DNA of 25,233 nucleotides from Hysterium pulicare CBS 123377 (GCA_000467715.1 AJFK01000491.1:1-25233), one strand, 5' to 3'. Counted from the stretch's first letter, positions 12,168-21,834 are shown. Notes: generated by a model not told the origin, from the letters alone. Numbers and translations: made by a program.

Positions 12168-13191
12168 ATGGCGCCATCTAAGTGGGGTACGTCATATCTC
12201 GAAATAGATTTGTGCGCATCTCGCGCAAATCTTCCCCCACGGTGTTCGCAGATGTAACTGACTGCATTCATCGCGTAGATGACGAAGAAGAGGATAGCAC
12301 TCCTCCCACCTCCCCTCCTGCACCTCTTGTCCGCCGTAGCAAGTTCGACGATGAAGAAGAAGACAGCGATGTACGTACATACAGGCACAAAGCGCCCTCA
12401 TAGGATTGCTTCGACTGACTCGAACCAGGTTTTAGAGTCTTGGGATGCCGCAGAAGACTCCGAAGTCGAGCGGGAGAAGGAGAGGAAGGCCGCTGAGGCA
12501 AAGGCAAAGGCTGAGGCCCAAGCAAAGGCAAATCACAAATCGAAGTCGCAAAGGATCGAGGAGAAGCGACAGGAAGCCTTGAGGAGGAGGCAGGCCGAAG
12601 ATGAGGAGAGCAGCGACGAGGAGGAAGATGAGGCTGAGAAACGCGCACGTCTCCGTAAGACCGAGCAAGATGCGGATCTCCATCACGCGGTGGATCTGTT
12701 CGGCGACATTGGCATCTCAAACAAACGGTCGGCCGATAAGCCAGTTACACTACAAGACTCAGCCGATCCTACGAAAACCATCGATCTCTCGTCTCTAAGC
12801 ATCTTTAACCCCAACACCAAAGACCAGTTCACAAAACTTCGGGAAACACTCGTTCCTCTGATATCCGCAAACGCAAAGAAAGCTCACTATGTCATGTTCC
12901 TACAAGAGTTTACGAAGCAGATTTCCAAGGATCTCCCAAGTGATCAGATTAAGAAGATTGCCAGCGGTCTGACGACATTGTCGAACGAGAAGATGAAGGA
13001 CGAGAAAGCGGCGGAGAAGGGAGGCAAGAAGTCCAAGGCCGCAAAGACAAAGGCTAGCTTGGTCGCCACTCGAGATGTTGCCCACAAGGCAGATACAGCT
13101 GCATATGATGAGGATTTCGGAGAGTGAGTAGTCATGCATCATTGGGGTGTAATGAGCATTGCTAACCATTCGCAGTGATGACTTTATGTGA
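12168..13191 (+). CDS. hcr1: Eukaryotic translation initiation factor 3 subunit j (Hcr1), 4 exons, 273 aa
   Basis: Loosely bound eIF3 subunit that helps 40S recruitment, start-site selection and ribosome recycling. Exons: 12168-12186, 12279-12370, 12429-13123 and 13176-13191. The first coding exon is 19 nt (MAPSKW plus one base) and the last 16 nt, supplying the final DDFM and stop. Both ends match the family's conserved MAPSKWDDEE start and FGDDDFM end, which is why these small exons were accepted. The protein then shows FDDEEEDSD-VLESWDAAEDSE, a charged Lys/Ala/Glu coiled-coil stretch, an acidic run (ESSDEEEDEAEKR), the helical core (DLSSLSIFNPNTKDQFTKLRETL...HYVMFLQEFTKQI) and a Lys-rich tail. 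Intron 3 has a clear GCTAAC branch site and CAG acceptor. Length is close to yeast Hcr1 (265 aa). Confidence 0.95.
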
Positions 13192-15308
13192 GGGTTATTT
13201 CAGCACGATTCCGTGTGCCGATTACGTATCCTCTACGTTTCCGCATTCGTTTTCTCAGCATAAGCAATAGCATGCTAGCACGAACCATCTTGAGACCTCG
13301 CCGGGGCGGTGCAAAGACTTGAATAGTTCGACCTCAACGATGATGGCCAGTCTTGGCATCGTCGGCCACTGTCCCTCCGCGCACCAGTCTCCATCTCTGC
13401 TTCGCACTGACTTGAATTACTTCACGGGTTTGGCGTTACGGTTGCGAACATGCACGCATGTCATTTTCTTTTCCTTCTGTCTTGTTAGGGACCATTATAT
13501 GGGATTGGGTCATAGATAGTTTAATGAAACATGGCCTAGGAACAGTATCCGCATACAATATATCTCCGTTCACATTTTTTCGTCCGCAAAAGGTCCGACT
13601 TCGAACCATGGTAGACAGATTGATAACTTTGATCGAAAAGCCGGAGTATTGCCTTGCTCTGGTCGATCCCAATAACAGCTCCGAATGCCAAGACAGAACG
13701 CGTCTTGGGTATCTCCAGTAGTTTCATTTCAAGCTTTACAGCTCTGATATCGGATGGATGGGTATCCATTCAAACAAACATGAATCCTGATAACCCACTC
13801 ACTCATCACCGTTACGATTTACAATCTCCCAAAGCCTGGACGCAATGCCAAGCCAACACCCCAATCACTCACATTAGAGACATGACACCACCCCAATCTC
13901 CATTCCAAGCTTTATTTCGTGCAGCAAAGCAAAACAGCCCATCGCCTCAACCTACCCACTCTCAAAATAGACAGTTTAGCCACCCCTGGCCGCAAATGGA
14001 AAATCTTTCTGAAGCGCCACAGATTGCCACACACGTGGATGGCCCAATATGACATGCAGCCGTTTGCAGCCGTTTTAGCCAGACGAACGAACCAATTCCT
14101 CTGCATTCCTCTGTCGCGAGGAAAGGTTGGGATTCCTCGGTTGGGTGGGTGGTGGTGGGATCTTCAGGAACGGGGAGTCTGGAACTTGGTGTGTTTCTTC
14201 GCCACGGTTTTTAGTGTGTAGGGTGGGAAGCTTGATACAGGCCCGTCCTATATGTGACAACGGTTTCTATAAGATCCGCGTGGTACTATTGATGTTTTGC
14301 CTTGTTGAGGCTCGTTTAAGACCTCGCGTAGCTTCTTACCACAACTTTTTCATTGAGCGGTAAAGAGTGAGGCGGATGGCGGATCGTGATGGGTTTCTAC
14401 TTTGCGGGGGATAATCCCCGAAACTACATGTGCAACGGCCCTGCAGATTGAAAAGCTAAATATAGGATCACTCATTGATATTTTGAATACTCAATATCTC
14501 TATAGGTATAGAGGAAACATGCTATTGCCTTAATTATATACTAAATATATGGGAATGCAATAGAGTAGGCTTGCGTAAGTCGGTTGATCTGAGCGTTTAA
14601 CCTCTGGAGGACGGGGAAAGCCTGTGCCTGACGATCGCAAAGGAAGGGGTGTCAAGTCGCAAGCAAGCGGTGCCGGCGGCTGCAGGCGCTCACATGGCAT
14701 GTTACTCCAGGGAAGTTATCAAGTTTCGGTGGCTGATGACCATTTTGTTTGACCAACCTTTGTGCTCCATTGAGGCTGTCTTGCGTGGCTGGCCCTGTCA
14801 TACCACACCACGAAGCCTCTTAACGCGGATTCTCACCCTTCCGAGATGACTGTCGCTCATTGCCGATCTCTGAGGCAAGCCACATTTCTCGGGGTAAGAA
14901 GACGAAAAAAAGGTGTTCGACGTTCGAAACCTGAGAATGTTGCGAGAGGGCTGGAGAAGGCATCATTGGAGGGAATAATCGTGGCGTCGTGAGGTGTGAA
15001 GGGAATAGCCACAGATGCTGGATATAGTGGCTCGGGACGGCTTCGATTGGCCCAAGATCAGCCTGTTTTGGATCATCTGGTGGCCTAGGTTTCAAGGTTC
15101 GTCGCCCATCAACGTCGACTCTCCCCCGAGACGACGTCCTCGAAGGGCAATCTGAGGCTGGGCAGGCCGCTTTGGGGGTGATGCGATGCTGCTTTGGGAG
15201 GGCGGCCGTCATGGAGGGCGATGGTGATGGATGATCGATTTGACAGCCTGCCCAGCGCCTCCGCCACCGCTGCTCTTCCGCCATCCACTCGTCTTTCGTC
15301 CGTCCGAC
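13192..15308. other. Gene-poor intergenic stretch
   Basis: About 2.1 kb. The start should be the eIF3j 3' UTR, and the right side probably the promoter of the zinc-finger gene. Frames of 60-150 codons occur on both strands (for example 13654-14052 plus, 13536-13769 minus, 14820-15284 minus), but they overlap one another, are compositionally biased or lack motifs, and none joins to a neighbour by convincing splice sites. A markedly AT-rich island lies around 14456-14566. No tRNA, transposon ends or long repeat was recognised. Confidence 0.55.
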
Positions 15309-16369
15309 ATGTCCACTTCATCGAACAAAGAGCGCTGACGGTCGTTCGAGCGGCACAGCGACCAGGGACACGGTACGACAGTTCACTGCTGTTCTGGTCG
15401 CCGGGTAGCAGCTCGGAACTTGCAAGGACGGCTGGTCTGTGGGTGTGGCGCCCGTATTGTGTGTGGTGCGACTCGGAGAGGGCCTTTGGGGAGACAGCTC
15501 GCAGCCGTGCCCTCCCTTGGTTCGAGGTGCGCGCCTTTGCACAGCCTTCTTGCCAAGCAGCACCCACCGCACCCACCGCACCCTCCCTCAGCCGTCGCAT
15601 TCTTACTTGCGCCCCGAGCAACGAACCAAGAGTCGCCGCGTGAGGCTGCCGTCGAAAACTCAGTCCAGCCACGTCCTGCAGTCCAGCTGGCGGACGCGAC
15701 GATCGCTGCGAAAAGAGCTCTCCCAGCTGCATCCCCCAGCGATCTTCTCCTGGACCGGCTCAGAATTAGCCTGCAGTTGTCGCAGAGCGGGAGCTTAGAG
15801 CGCAGAGGGCCTGAGCGAGAGCCTTGCTTGCTTGCTTGAGGGCCAGCAGCCGTTCCCTAGCCACACGTTTCCTGCCGACCTCGTCATCGGCACCACCAGC
15901 CTTCCAGCACCACCACAACTCCACAAGCACGCCTCTCCCAACTTCTCAACACCACAGTTGCACCCCGGCCACCCCAGACACTGGCTTGCGCTCGCTCTCC
16001 CCGTGCTCCTCAGCTTCCAACCTCCCCAGGAAACCCACTCTGCTTCCAGCCGGCCTTTGCAGCGTCGCACCACCCCAGCCCGCAAACCGACGTCGTTGTC
16101 GCATCGAGGCTCCAGCGACCACACCCAGCTCGAAACTACTGTCGTAGAGCTCCCTCGCCCGCCCGCCTCAGCGTCGCGCAATCGTTGCTCGCTCCTTGGT
16201 GGCATTCAACAAGCTCGATCGACTTGGTTAAGCAGCATCTGCAACCGCTGCTTGCCATAGGAAATCGCCAGACCGAAGAAAGCCTTGCGACGACGTCACG
16301 CATTCGTTGAACCACCACTCTACCTCCTCGATTTCAATAAACAAGAAATTACCGGCTACAATTGCTGTT

Positions 16370-16387
16370 ATGAATACTGTTTGCTAG
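16370..16387 (+). promoter_or_regulatory. Five-codon upstream ORF before the zinc-finger gene
   Basis: ATG AAT ACT GTT TGC TAG is the first and only ATG after a run of more than 1 kb without one. If the intron proposed at 16406-16582 is removed, no other ATG lies between it and the main start at 16639. Its terminator sits about 75 nt of mature leader before the main ATG. A role in translational control is inferred. Confidence 0.45.
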
Positions 16388-16405
16388 GAGCAACTGGAGG
16401 GGTTT

Positions 16406-16582
16406 GTAAGTTACGTGTGAGAGTCCACTACCAGTACGTCAAACTCTCCCAACAAGTTGCGTGAAAGCATCGCGGCCAAGTCGCGACGGCCAATGGCTCC
16501 TGCAGTTGATCTAAGCAAGATTACGGAGCGTGGCTGTTGCGTCGGACCTTTGATTTGGAACGGTGACTGACATTTTTGCAAG
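16406..16582 (+). other. Candidate intron in the 5' leader
   Basis: A strong GTAAGT donor at 16406 pairs with a T-rich tract and AG at 16581-16582, with a TGACTGAC branch-like motif about 15 nt upstream. Size (177 nt) is within the range seen in this window. Removing it also removes all sequence between the uORF and the main leader except an ATG-free segment. No reading frame constrains it, so it rests on signals alone. Confidence 0.35.
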
Positions 16583-16638
16583 TCGATCGCTGGTTCAGCC
16601 CCCAAGATTGAATTACTTCGAAATCAGACACCCCTCCC

Positions 16639-18612
16639 ATGGCCGCTTCAACTCGTGACATAACGCCGACACATAGCAGTTCCTTTACTGGTGCGAACGC
16701 GCCCAATACACCTACCTCCATATCATCTGTATCGCAATCGATTGGTGCGAGCGCCACCAAAGACCTCAACACGAGTAGCACCTTAAATCCCGGCATTAGC
16801 CCTCTCGCCTTTGGTGCGCACCTTGCAAAGTCTCCGAAAGGTCTACCTTCAAGACTGTCACCTCAGCCTCTGACCGGGGCTGCTGCTATGGCAGAGGAGA
16901 GACGTCATCGAGAAGAAGAAAGATCTCGGAAGACGAGCCCCAATCCTGCAGTAGCTGTCGTTCAAAACCTCCTAGGAACCGATCAATCTCCCGTGAGCCG
17001 AGCGAAAGACGCGCCCCCTGCTCCGACGCAAATGAGCGAAGCAATGGTCAAAGTGGCGAAAAGTCTGGTCATTCCGGAACAGCCGCAGGCGACTGTGGAT
17101 GTGATGCAAACCAGTCCCGTCAGTCTGTCCAGTTTTGGTTCCTCAGATAGCATGACTGCGCCAACTGCGACTGCGACTGCGGCAACTTCTGGGCCTATGA
17201 CGTTGGGTGCTTTGCCTGGCCAAGAAGGCTCGAATTCGCAAAATGTACCAATTGCTCCTAGCCCTGGACCAGAGAGTGGAGGAGGCAGCAGGGCATTCAC
17301 ATTCCCAGGCCCTCTAGCACCAGAACATGATCCTCGTGCTCCTCAAAGGGGTATGAGCCTTCCAGGGTTCCCCCAAAACAGTCCAAAATCACCATCGACA
17401 AAGCGACACAAATGTCCATATTGCTCCACCGACTTCACGAGACATCATAACCTGAAGAGCCATCTTCTCACGCATAGCCAAGAGAAACCGTATGAATGCC
17501 CCACGTGCCAAGCTCGGTTCCGCCGGTTACATGACCTTAAACGTCACACCAAACTGCACACAGGCGAACGGCCGCACACTTGCCCAAAGTGTGGTCGTCG
17601 GTTTGCGCGTGGCGACGCATTGGCAAGACACAACAAAGGTCAAGGTGGTTGTGCTGGCAGGAGGTCAAGTTTCGGCCTCGACGAAGATATGGGTGATGAG
17701 AAGGGTGACGAAGGCATGGAAGGTGTCGTCTATGGTGAAGGTGACGATAGGATGGAAGACGACGAACAGGCTGCTTCAGGCCGCAGAGTGAGTGAGCCTT
17801 CGCGCAAAAGGCAAAATACTGGAGGCTCTGCTTCAGGTCCGTATCACCAACATTCAAGTACCTATCCACCTATTGCGAGGGCGCAGATGGTCAACAACAA
17901 CAACAACCTCCGTCCTCTGTACCCACCTAGTGCGAGCGGCACAGGTTCCTCAAGGGATCAGTCGACTAACATTAGTCCAAAAGGCGCGCCATCGAGTCTT
18001 TCATCCGTTCACTTCAACACCAACCCTGCTGGTGTTTTCGCGCATGGCGGAATGACTGAAAGCCCGAAACCTCTTTCTCCTGGGCAAACGGATCCACACC
18101 GAGGCGGTAGTGTTCCCGGCGCTCGCTCACCGAGTATGTCGCAGCAGATGCTCCACCAACATTTCGCTCGTGGAGCTGGCAGAGGGTCTTCTCCAATGAG
18201 CCTTCCTCCTCCGCTTGGAAACAACAATGCGCCTCACTTACCTCCTCCACCTGGACTGAGTTCTTCAATGTCTTTATCGGGTAAAGGCCCACAACAAGGT
18301 GGAAAGGGAAGTGGCCCCAGCATGCTTCAACACCCTGTTCCGGGTACAGGATCAAATCAAGGCAGCTTGTCGAGTCATGGTGCCAGTAGCGCAGGAAGTA
18401 TGCGCGAAATCGTCGGCAATCAGGGAGTCGATGTGTGGCAGTATGTCCGCGAGATGGAGAGCCGGATGGCGCGAATGGAACAAGAATCTGAGCAACGTAT
18501 AACGAAGCTCCAGGATGAAGTGACTACGTTACGCGCACAGCTCGCTCAACAACCACCAATACAACAACAACCGCAGGGTCAACCCGCCCCACCACCACCG
18601 CAGGGTCACTAA
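16639..18612 (+). CDS. C2H2 zinc-finger transcription factor, 657 aa, intronless
   Basis: Nuclear DNA-binding regulator. The ATG at 16639 has a good context (CCCATGG) and gives MAASTRDITPTHSS. Residues 1-250 are Ser/Thr/Pro-rich, likely disordered. Three adjacent zinc fingers follow: finger 1 C259/C262/H275/H279, finger 2 C287/C290/H303/H307, finger 3 C315/C318/H331 with C338 as the probable fourth ligand. The linkers are EKPYE and TGERPHT type. After the fingers come GQGGCAGRRSS, an acidic stretch (about 345-380), Asn/Ser/Pro/Gly-rich low complexity, a predicted coiled coil (DVWQYVREMESRMARMEQE... about 600-635) and a Gln/Pro-rich end. The finger block with GQGGCAGRR resembles proteins annotated in Aspergillus as Rpn4-type C2H2 factors; that link is from memory and I hold it at about 0.5, so no symbol is given. 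The basic patch SRKRQ may be a nuclear signal. Confidence 0.92.
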   Translation: MAASTRDITPTHSSSFTGANAPNTPTSISSVSQSIGASATKDLNTSSTLNPGISPLAFGAHLAKSPKGLPSRLSPQPLTGAAAMAEERRHREEERSRKTSPNPAVAVVQNLLGTDQSPVSRAKDAPPAPTQMSEAMVKVAKSLVIPEQPQATVDVMQTSPVSLSSFGSSDSMTAPTATATAATSGPMTLGALPGQEGSNSQNVPIAPSPGPESGGGSRAFTFPGPLAPEHDPRAPQRGMSLPGFPQNSPKSPSTKRHKCPYCSTDFTRHHNLKSHLLTHSQEKPYECPTCQARFRRLHDLKRHTKLHTGERPHTCPKCGRRFARGDALARHNKGQGGCAGRRSSFGLDEDMGDEKGDEGMEGVVYGEGDDRMEDDEQAASGRRVSEPSRKRQNTGGSASGPYHQHSSTYPPIARAQMVNNNNNLRPLYPPSASGTGSSRDQSTNISPKGAPSSLSSVHFNTNPAGVFAHGGMTESPKPLSPGQTDPHRGGSVPGARSPSMSQQMLHQHFARGAGRGSSPMSLPPPLGNNNAPHLPPPPGLSSSMSLSGKGPQQGGKGSGPSMLQHPVPGTGSNQGSLSSHGASSAGSMREIVGNQGVDVWQYVREMESRMARMEQESEQRITKLQDEVTTLRAQLAQQPPIQQQPQGQPAPPPPQGH

Positions 18613-20410
18613 GTACAAAAGCAGACTCAGCATATAAGGCATCCAAGCAACAAGAAGGATGCCATCGACATAAAGCACGCATTAACGAAATCTGTACTAT
18701 CATACGATCGAAAACGGGGAATTCGATGAACGGAAACATGAGCATTATCTGACCATGCGATCAATGCGACTATGTTCTGGGAATTCGCCAACGGAGAAAT
18801 AACCTGGAGAAATATGGCGTCTCGAGCATATTGTCGAATGAGAAGTCCAGTACACGATAGTGACTTCTCCGGAGAGTACTGGGTTGGGGGTGTCTACAGG
18901 AGCGATAAAAATTGTTGATCGGCGACATCCCGGAGGTTTGGTGTTAGCTTCTTTTATCTCTACATTTATGGCGTGTGTGAGCGTGGATAGGCATTTTCTG
19001 TGAATGGCGCGTGGGTGTGGGAAGGAGGTTGTTTCTTGATTTCCTTTATTGTTTTCCTCTCATCCGCTTTTACTCGTCCCAATGTCTTACTTATCTTTAT
19101 ATCTCCCGGAGAAAGATGTGAGGATACGTGTTTTCGACTACCAGCTAGGTTATCGCTGCTATCCACTTCTCGGCTCTTAATCTCTTTCCATTGCGGTATT
19201 ATGTATGGTCTTCCTCTCTCACGAGTAAACCCCCATCATCATCGCGGAAAAGTTATGATCTGGTTTTTTCTAATCTCCTCCTGTGTCTGTCTGCTTTCTT
19301 CCTGTCGCTGCGATTGCTCGGTTTCCAGACACCCCTGTATATTATACTCTGCCTTCCTGCTTTTCCTTTCCTGGGTGCGGATTTCTCACTATCTATCACT
19401 TACCTCTACTATATGTAGCGCGAATGAACATGTCATTGGCGATTGCATGGTAGAGCTGTATAGCTGTCAACATTACACCAATGTTCCCATCATGACGCGC
19501 CTGTGCTCTCTGTTGTTTTCTTATAAACCGGTGCTCGATACCTTTTCTATCCATAGCGCAAGAAAGTCGAAGGAAAAGGGAGGGAAGGAGGCTTTACAAA
19601 TAGTTGCTTCGTAGTGAGAGTAACGAGAAATAGGAATTTTTTACTTTTTCAACCATCTCCTCCTACTTCTAGCGCTGTATTACAACAATGAGGGTCAAAC
19701 ACCGATTACTTACTCTCATCCGCCGCAAGCGGAGCTGAGATCTAGTCAAATCGAATCGAATCTTCGACTCCTGCACCCCTAAAAAACAAGCACATGGTAC
19801 ATATTCGGACCGAATGCCGTTAGATCAGATCTTCAGCCTCCCTCGATCTCGACGATCCAGGACTCGTAGCACAAATCGCCTAACCCACGTTCCCGGAATC
19901 AACATGCACTTAGAGTTCCTCTGGCTCGGATTCATACGCATCTCGGACCTCGCTTCCAAAGCATCCAGAAGAATGTTCAGAACCAGACATCGATCGCCTA
20001 AGGGACAAGGGGAAATTATAAATTAAGCGCTTGGGAATAGAATGGAGCACGTCGACTGAGATGTTAATGTACCAATCCGCATTTGTTGCGCGAGGAGACG
20101 TCTGGGATTGCACTGTTTTCTGGTATCTGATGATGGATTTGGGAGAGAGTAGGCTTGGGGATATACTCCACGTCACCACTTTCATTTCTTTCTTTCTAAG
20201 CCCTACGCGGACGACTAAGCAATCCATCCAGCCAGCCATACATTGAATTCCACATCTACATATATACATACAAAGGGTCATCATCCATAATAACCAGGCT
20301 TTATACAAACCAGACTTCCTACACTCAAGACCTTTCAAAAAACTCAACACTCCCATCATATCCCGATTCACAGAAAATTTAAAGGGGAAGAGATTTACGG
20401 AGCTGCAATC
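18613..20410. other. Intergenic: 3' flank of zinc-finger gene and upstream region of small gene
   Basis: About 1.8 kb. The left part is expected to be 3' UTR. From roughly 18950 to 19620 the plus strand is T/C-rich and carries a 204-codon open frame (19000-19614) whose hydrophobic, Cys/Ser/Leu-heavy product looks like translated pyrimidine tract and has no recognisable domain. A 183-codon minus frame at 19910-20461 runs across the start of the small gene and is also motif-free. TATATA-like words near 20256-20270 could serve the small gene. Nothing else was recognised. Confidence 0.5.
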
Positions 20411-20865
20411 ATGCCAACTACCAAACTCCCCCTCCAACTCTCCTACCAGTTCCCAGATCAACGCCGTATAATGGGCAAGCGACCGAGTTCTGATATAGAT
20501 CCTCTAGACACTTCTTCCGAAACTATCAGCCATGCGGTTAATGGGGGAAGAAGAATGGTATGCACCCCCCATCCCTCTCACTCCTTCTCCCTCCTTTCTT
20601 ACTCGTACTCTGCTGAAACTTCTCTCTAGTCCGCCGAAGACAAAAGCCTGTTCAAGAACATGACGGCTGGGAAGCGGGGGCCGACGAATGATAGAGCGCA
20701 TGTTTCGAGGCAGAGTTTGAAGGATCAGTCTGCGTATCCGGGGTTTGTTGGGAGTATGTGGCAGAGGTGAGTTGAGCTTATTGTTATGTTCTTTGCAGGT
20801 AATGTTGGGCTAATGGGTTAGGTAGGATTATGAGGGGGAATGGTGCGAATGGTGGGGAGAAATGA
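20411..20865 (+). CDS. Small protein of unknown function, 3 exons, 107 aa (87 aa from the second Met)
   Basis: Not a family I recognise. Exons 20411-20557, 20630-20766 and 20826-20865. Intron 1 (72 nt) has a GTATGC donor, pyrimidine tract and CTCTAG acceptor; intron 2 (59 nt) has a GTGAGT donor, CTAAT branch and GTAG acceptor. The frame stays open across both, ending GSMWQRIMRGNGANGGEK. A competing TTAG acceptor four bases earlier would stop at once after MWQR. Starts at 20411 (MPTTKLP) and 20471 (MGKRPSS) are both in frame; the second has G at +4. The product is hydrophilic and basic, with no signal peptide or membrane segment: SSDIDPLDTSSETISHAVNGG, then SAEDKSLFKNMTAGKRGPTNDR and HVSRQSLKDQSAYPGFVGSMW. 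The short Ser/Lys-rich form suggests a disordered regulatory or stress protein, but this is only a guess. Tail-to-tail with mS41, 237 bp away. Confidence 0.5.
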
Positions 20866-21102
20866 GGGAGTGGGAGACTGCGGTATTTAGAATGAGCATG
20901 TTAGAAGGAGTAGAGGATGACTGTTAATGAGATATGGACATTGGAAATGAGGATTTTGTACAACAGAAACATAGAGATTTACACATTTTTAGCTTGATCC
21001 CAGATGATATATTGTCGGGTCCGGTAAGGAAGAAGGTCCTCTATCCCACATGTAATTACACAATAATATACACTCCTATCTCAAACCACATCAATCCCAC
21101 CT
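20866..21102. other. Shared 3' flank of two convergent genes
   Basis: The 237 bp between the stop codons of the small gene (plus) and mS41 (minus) must hold both 3' UTRs and polyadenylation sites. AT-rich words such as AATAATATA occur around 21061-21070. No coding signal. Confidence 0.5.
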
Positions 21103-21834
21103 CTACCTTCTCTTCTCTTTATTCTCCGCCGCCCTCCTCTTCGCCCTAACCTCCGCCCTCCTCCTCTCACCCCCATCCACCTTATGTCCTCTCCTCTCCT
21201 CCCAAATCCCCTCTTGCATTCTCACCCTCGCTCCCAAGCCTTCACTCCCCTTAACCATCTCAATATACGGCCCCTTAATCGTATGAGCACCTTTAACCAC
21301 AACCCCCCTCACACTCTGCAAACTCTCCAAATTTTGCGCTTGATCCGGCGCCGTCTGTCCTACAGGCACATTCACAACCACTTTCCGCGTATTCGCTGTC
21401 TTGGTCGCAGTCGCTACACTCGTTAACCGATTGTGTGCCACCGGAACAGGTACTTCGAGTAATCGTAAATGCGCAACGCCATTCTCGTCTACGTGTTGGA
21501 AATCCCCTCCGATGCCGTACTCCCCGTTTCTGTACTTCTCCCGCCAGTGTAAGAGGTAGCGTCGAGAGCGTGCGGGCTCGATGCCAAGCTCGCGGAGTTG
21601 GAGGCTGGAAAGTGTGAAGAGGGCGTCCCAGGAGGGGATTTTGCTCGTGTGCGCGGAGAGGTTCCTTCCGATGGCGCTGAGGAAGGCGGTGTGGTCCGGT
21701 ATGAAGGGGATGGGTTTGGGAATTGGTCGTACGGGGATGCGATGGTGGAGTTGGCGGATACAGCTTGGAGCGAGAGAAGGAGATGTAGTCGTGGTGGTGG
21801 AGGTAAGGAGTGGACGGGCTTGTCGGAGGATCAT
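21103..21834 (-). CDS. fyv4: Mitochondrial small ribosomal subunit protein mS41 (Fyv4-like, IGR motif), 243 aa
   Basis: Component of the mitochondrial 37S subunit. The N-terminus (MILRQARPLLTSTTTTTSPS... to about residue 40) is rich in Arg, Ser and Thr without acidic residues, as a mitochondrial targeting sequence should be. The IGR domain follows: FLSAIGRNLSAH (IGR at 55-57), then WDALFTLSSLQLRELGIEPARSRRYLLHWREKYRNG, the family's helical block. Downstream is a longer C-terminal part with VRGVVVKGAHTIKGPYIEMVKG, ending in a very basic Arg/Lys/Glu tail. Yeast Fyv4 is much shorter (about 130 aa); filamentous fungal proteins commonly carry such an extension. A single coding exon. The leader may contain an intron near 21850-21905 (pyrimidine-rich with a GCTAAC motif), which does not affect the coding part. 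Head-to-head with the kinase gene. Confidence 0.85.
   Translation of the reverse strand: MILRQARPLLTSTTTTTSPSLAPSCIRQLHHRIPVRPIPKPIPFIPDHTAFLSAIGRNLSAHTSKIPSWDALFTLSSLQLRELGIEPARSRRYLLHWREKYRNGEYGIGGDFQHVDENGVAHLRLLEVPVPVAHNRLTSVATATKTANTRKVVVNVPVGQTAPDQAQNLESLQSVRGVVVKGAHTIKGPYIEMVKGSEGLGARVRMQEGIWEERRGHKVDGGERRRAEVRAKRRAAENKEKRR

Larger units (their letters stand above)
15309..16638 (+). promoter_or_regulatory. Probable long 5' leader of the zinc-finger gene
   Basis: From 15312 to 16369 the plus strand contains no ATG, although it is C-rich sequence of ordinary complexity in which about ten would be expected by chance. The opposite strand has several (CAT on plus). ATG depletion on one strand, just upstream of a start codon in the same direction, is what a long scanned 5' UTR should look like. 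The segment is C/A/T-rich with CACC and CTTG short repeats (CACCCACCG twice at 15561-15578, CTTG four times at 15823-15838). The transcription start cannot be placed; somewhere near 15.2-15.4 kb is inferred. Confidence 0.5.

Noticed and set aside
13654-14052. 132-codon plus-strand frame in the gene-poor region
   Set aside because: Its first third overlaps an equally long minus-strand frame, the rest is Pro/Gln/Ser/His-biased, and no family motif or splice signal supports it.
14911-14935. TTCGACGTTCGAAACC as a possible tRNA T-arm
   Set aside because: No matching acceptor stem, D-arm or anticodon arm could be built around it.
15109-15732. 207-codon minus-strand frame across the GC-rich leader region
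   Set aside because: Arg/Ala/Ser-biased product in GC-rich DNA, no motif, opposite in sense to an ATG-depleted leader; a chance frame.
19000-19614. 204-codon plus-strand open frame downstream of the zinc-finger gene
   Set aside because: It lies in a T/C-rich tract; the product is a Ser/Leu/Cys/Phe-heavy string with no domain, and the region is best explained as 3' UTR and flank.
19910-20461. 183-codon minus-strand frame
   Set aside because: Overlaps the first exon of the spliced small gene, has Trp/Cys/Met-rich random composition and no splice partners or motif.
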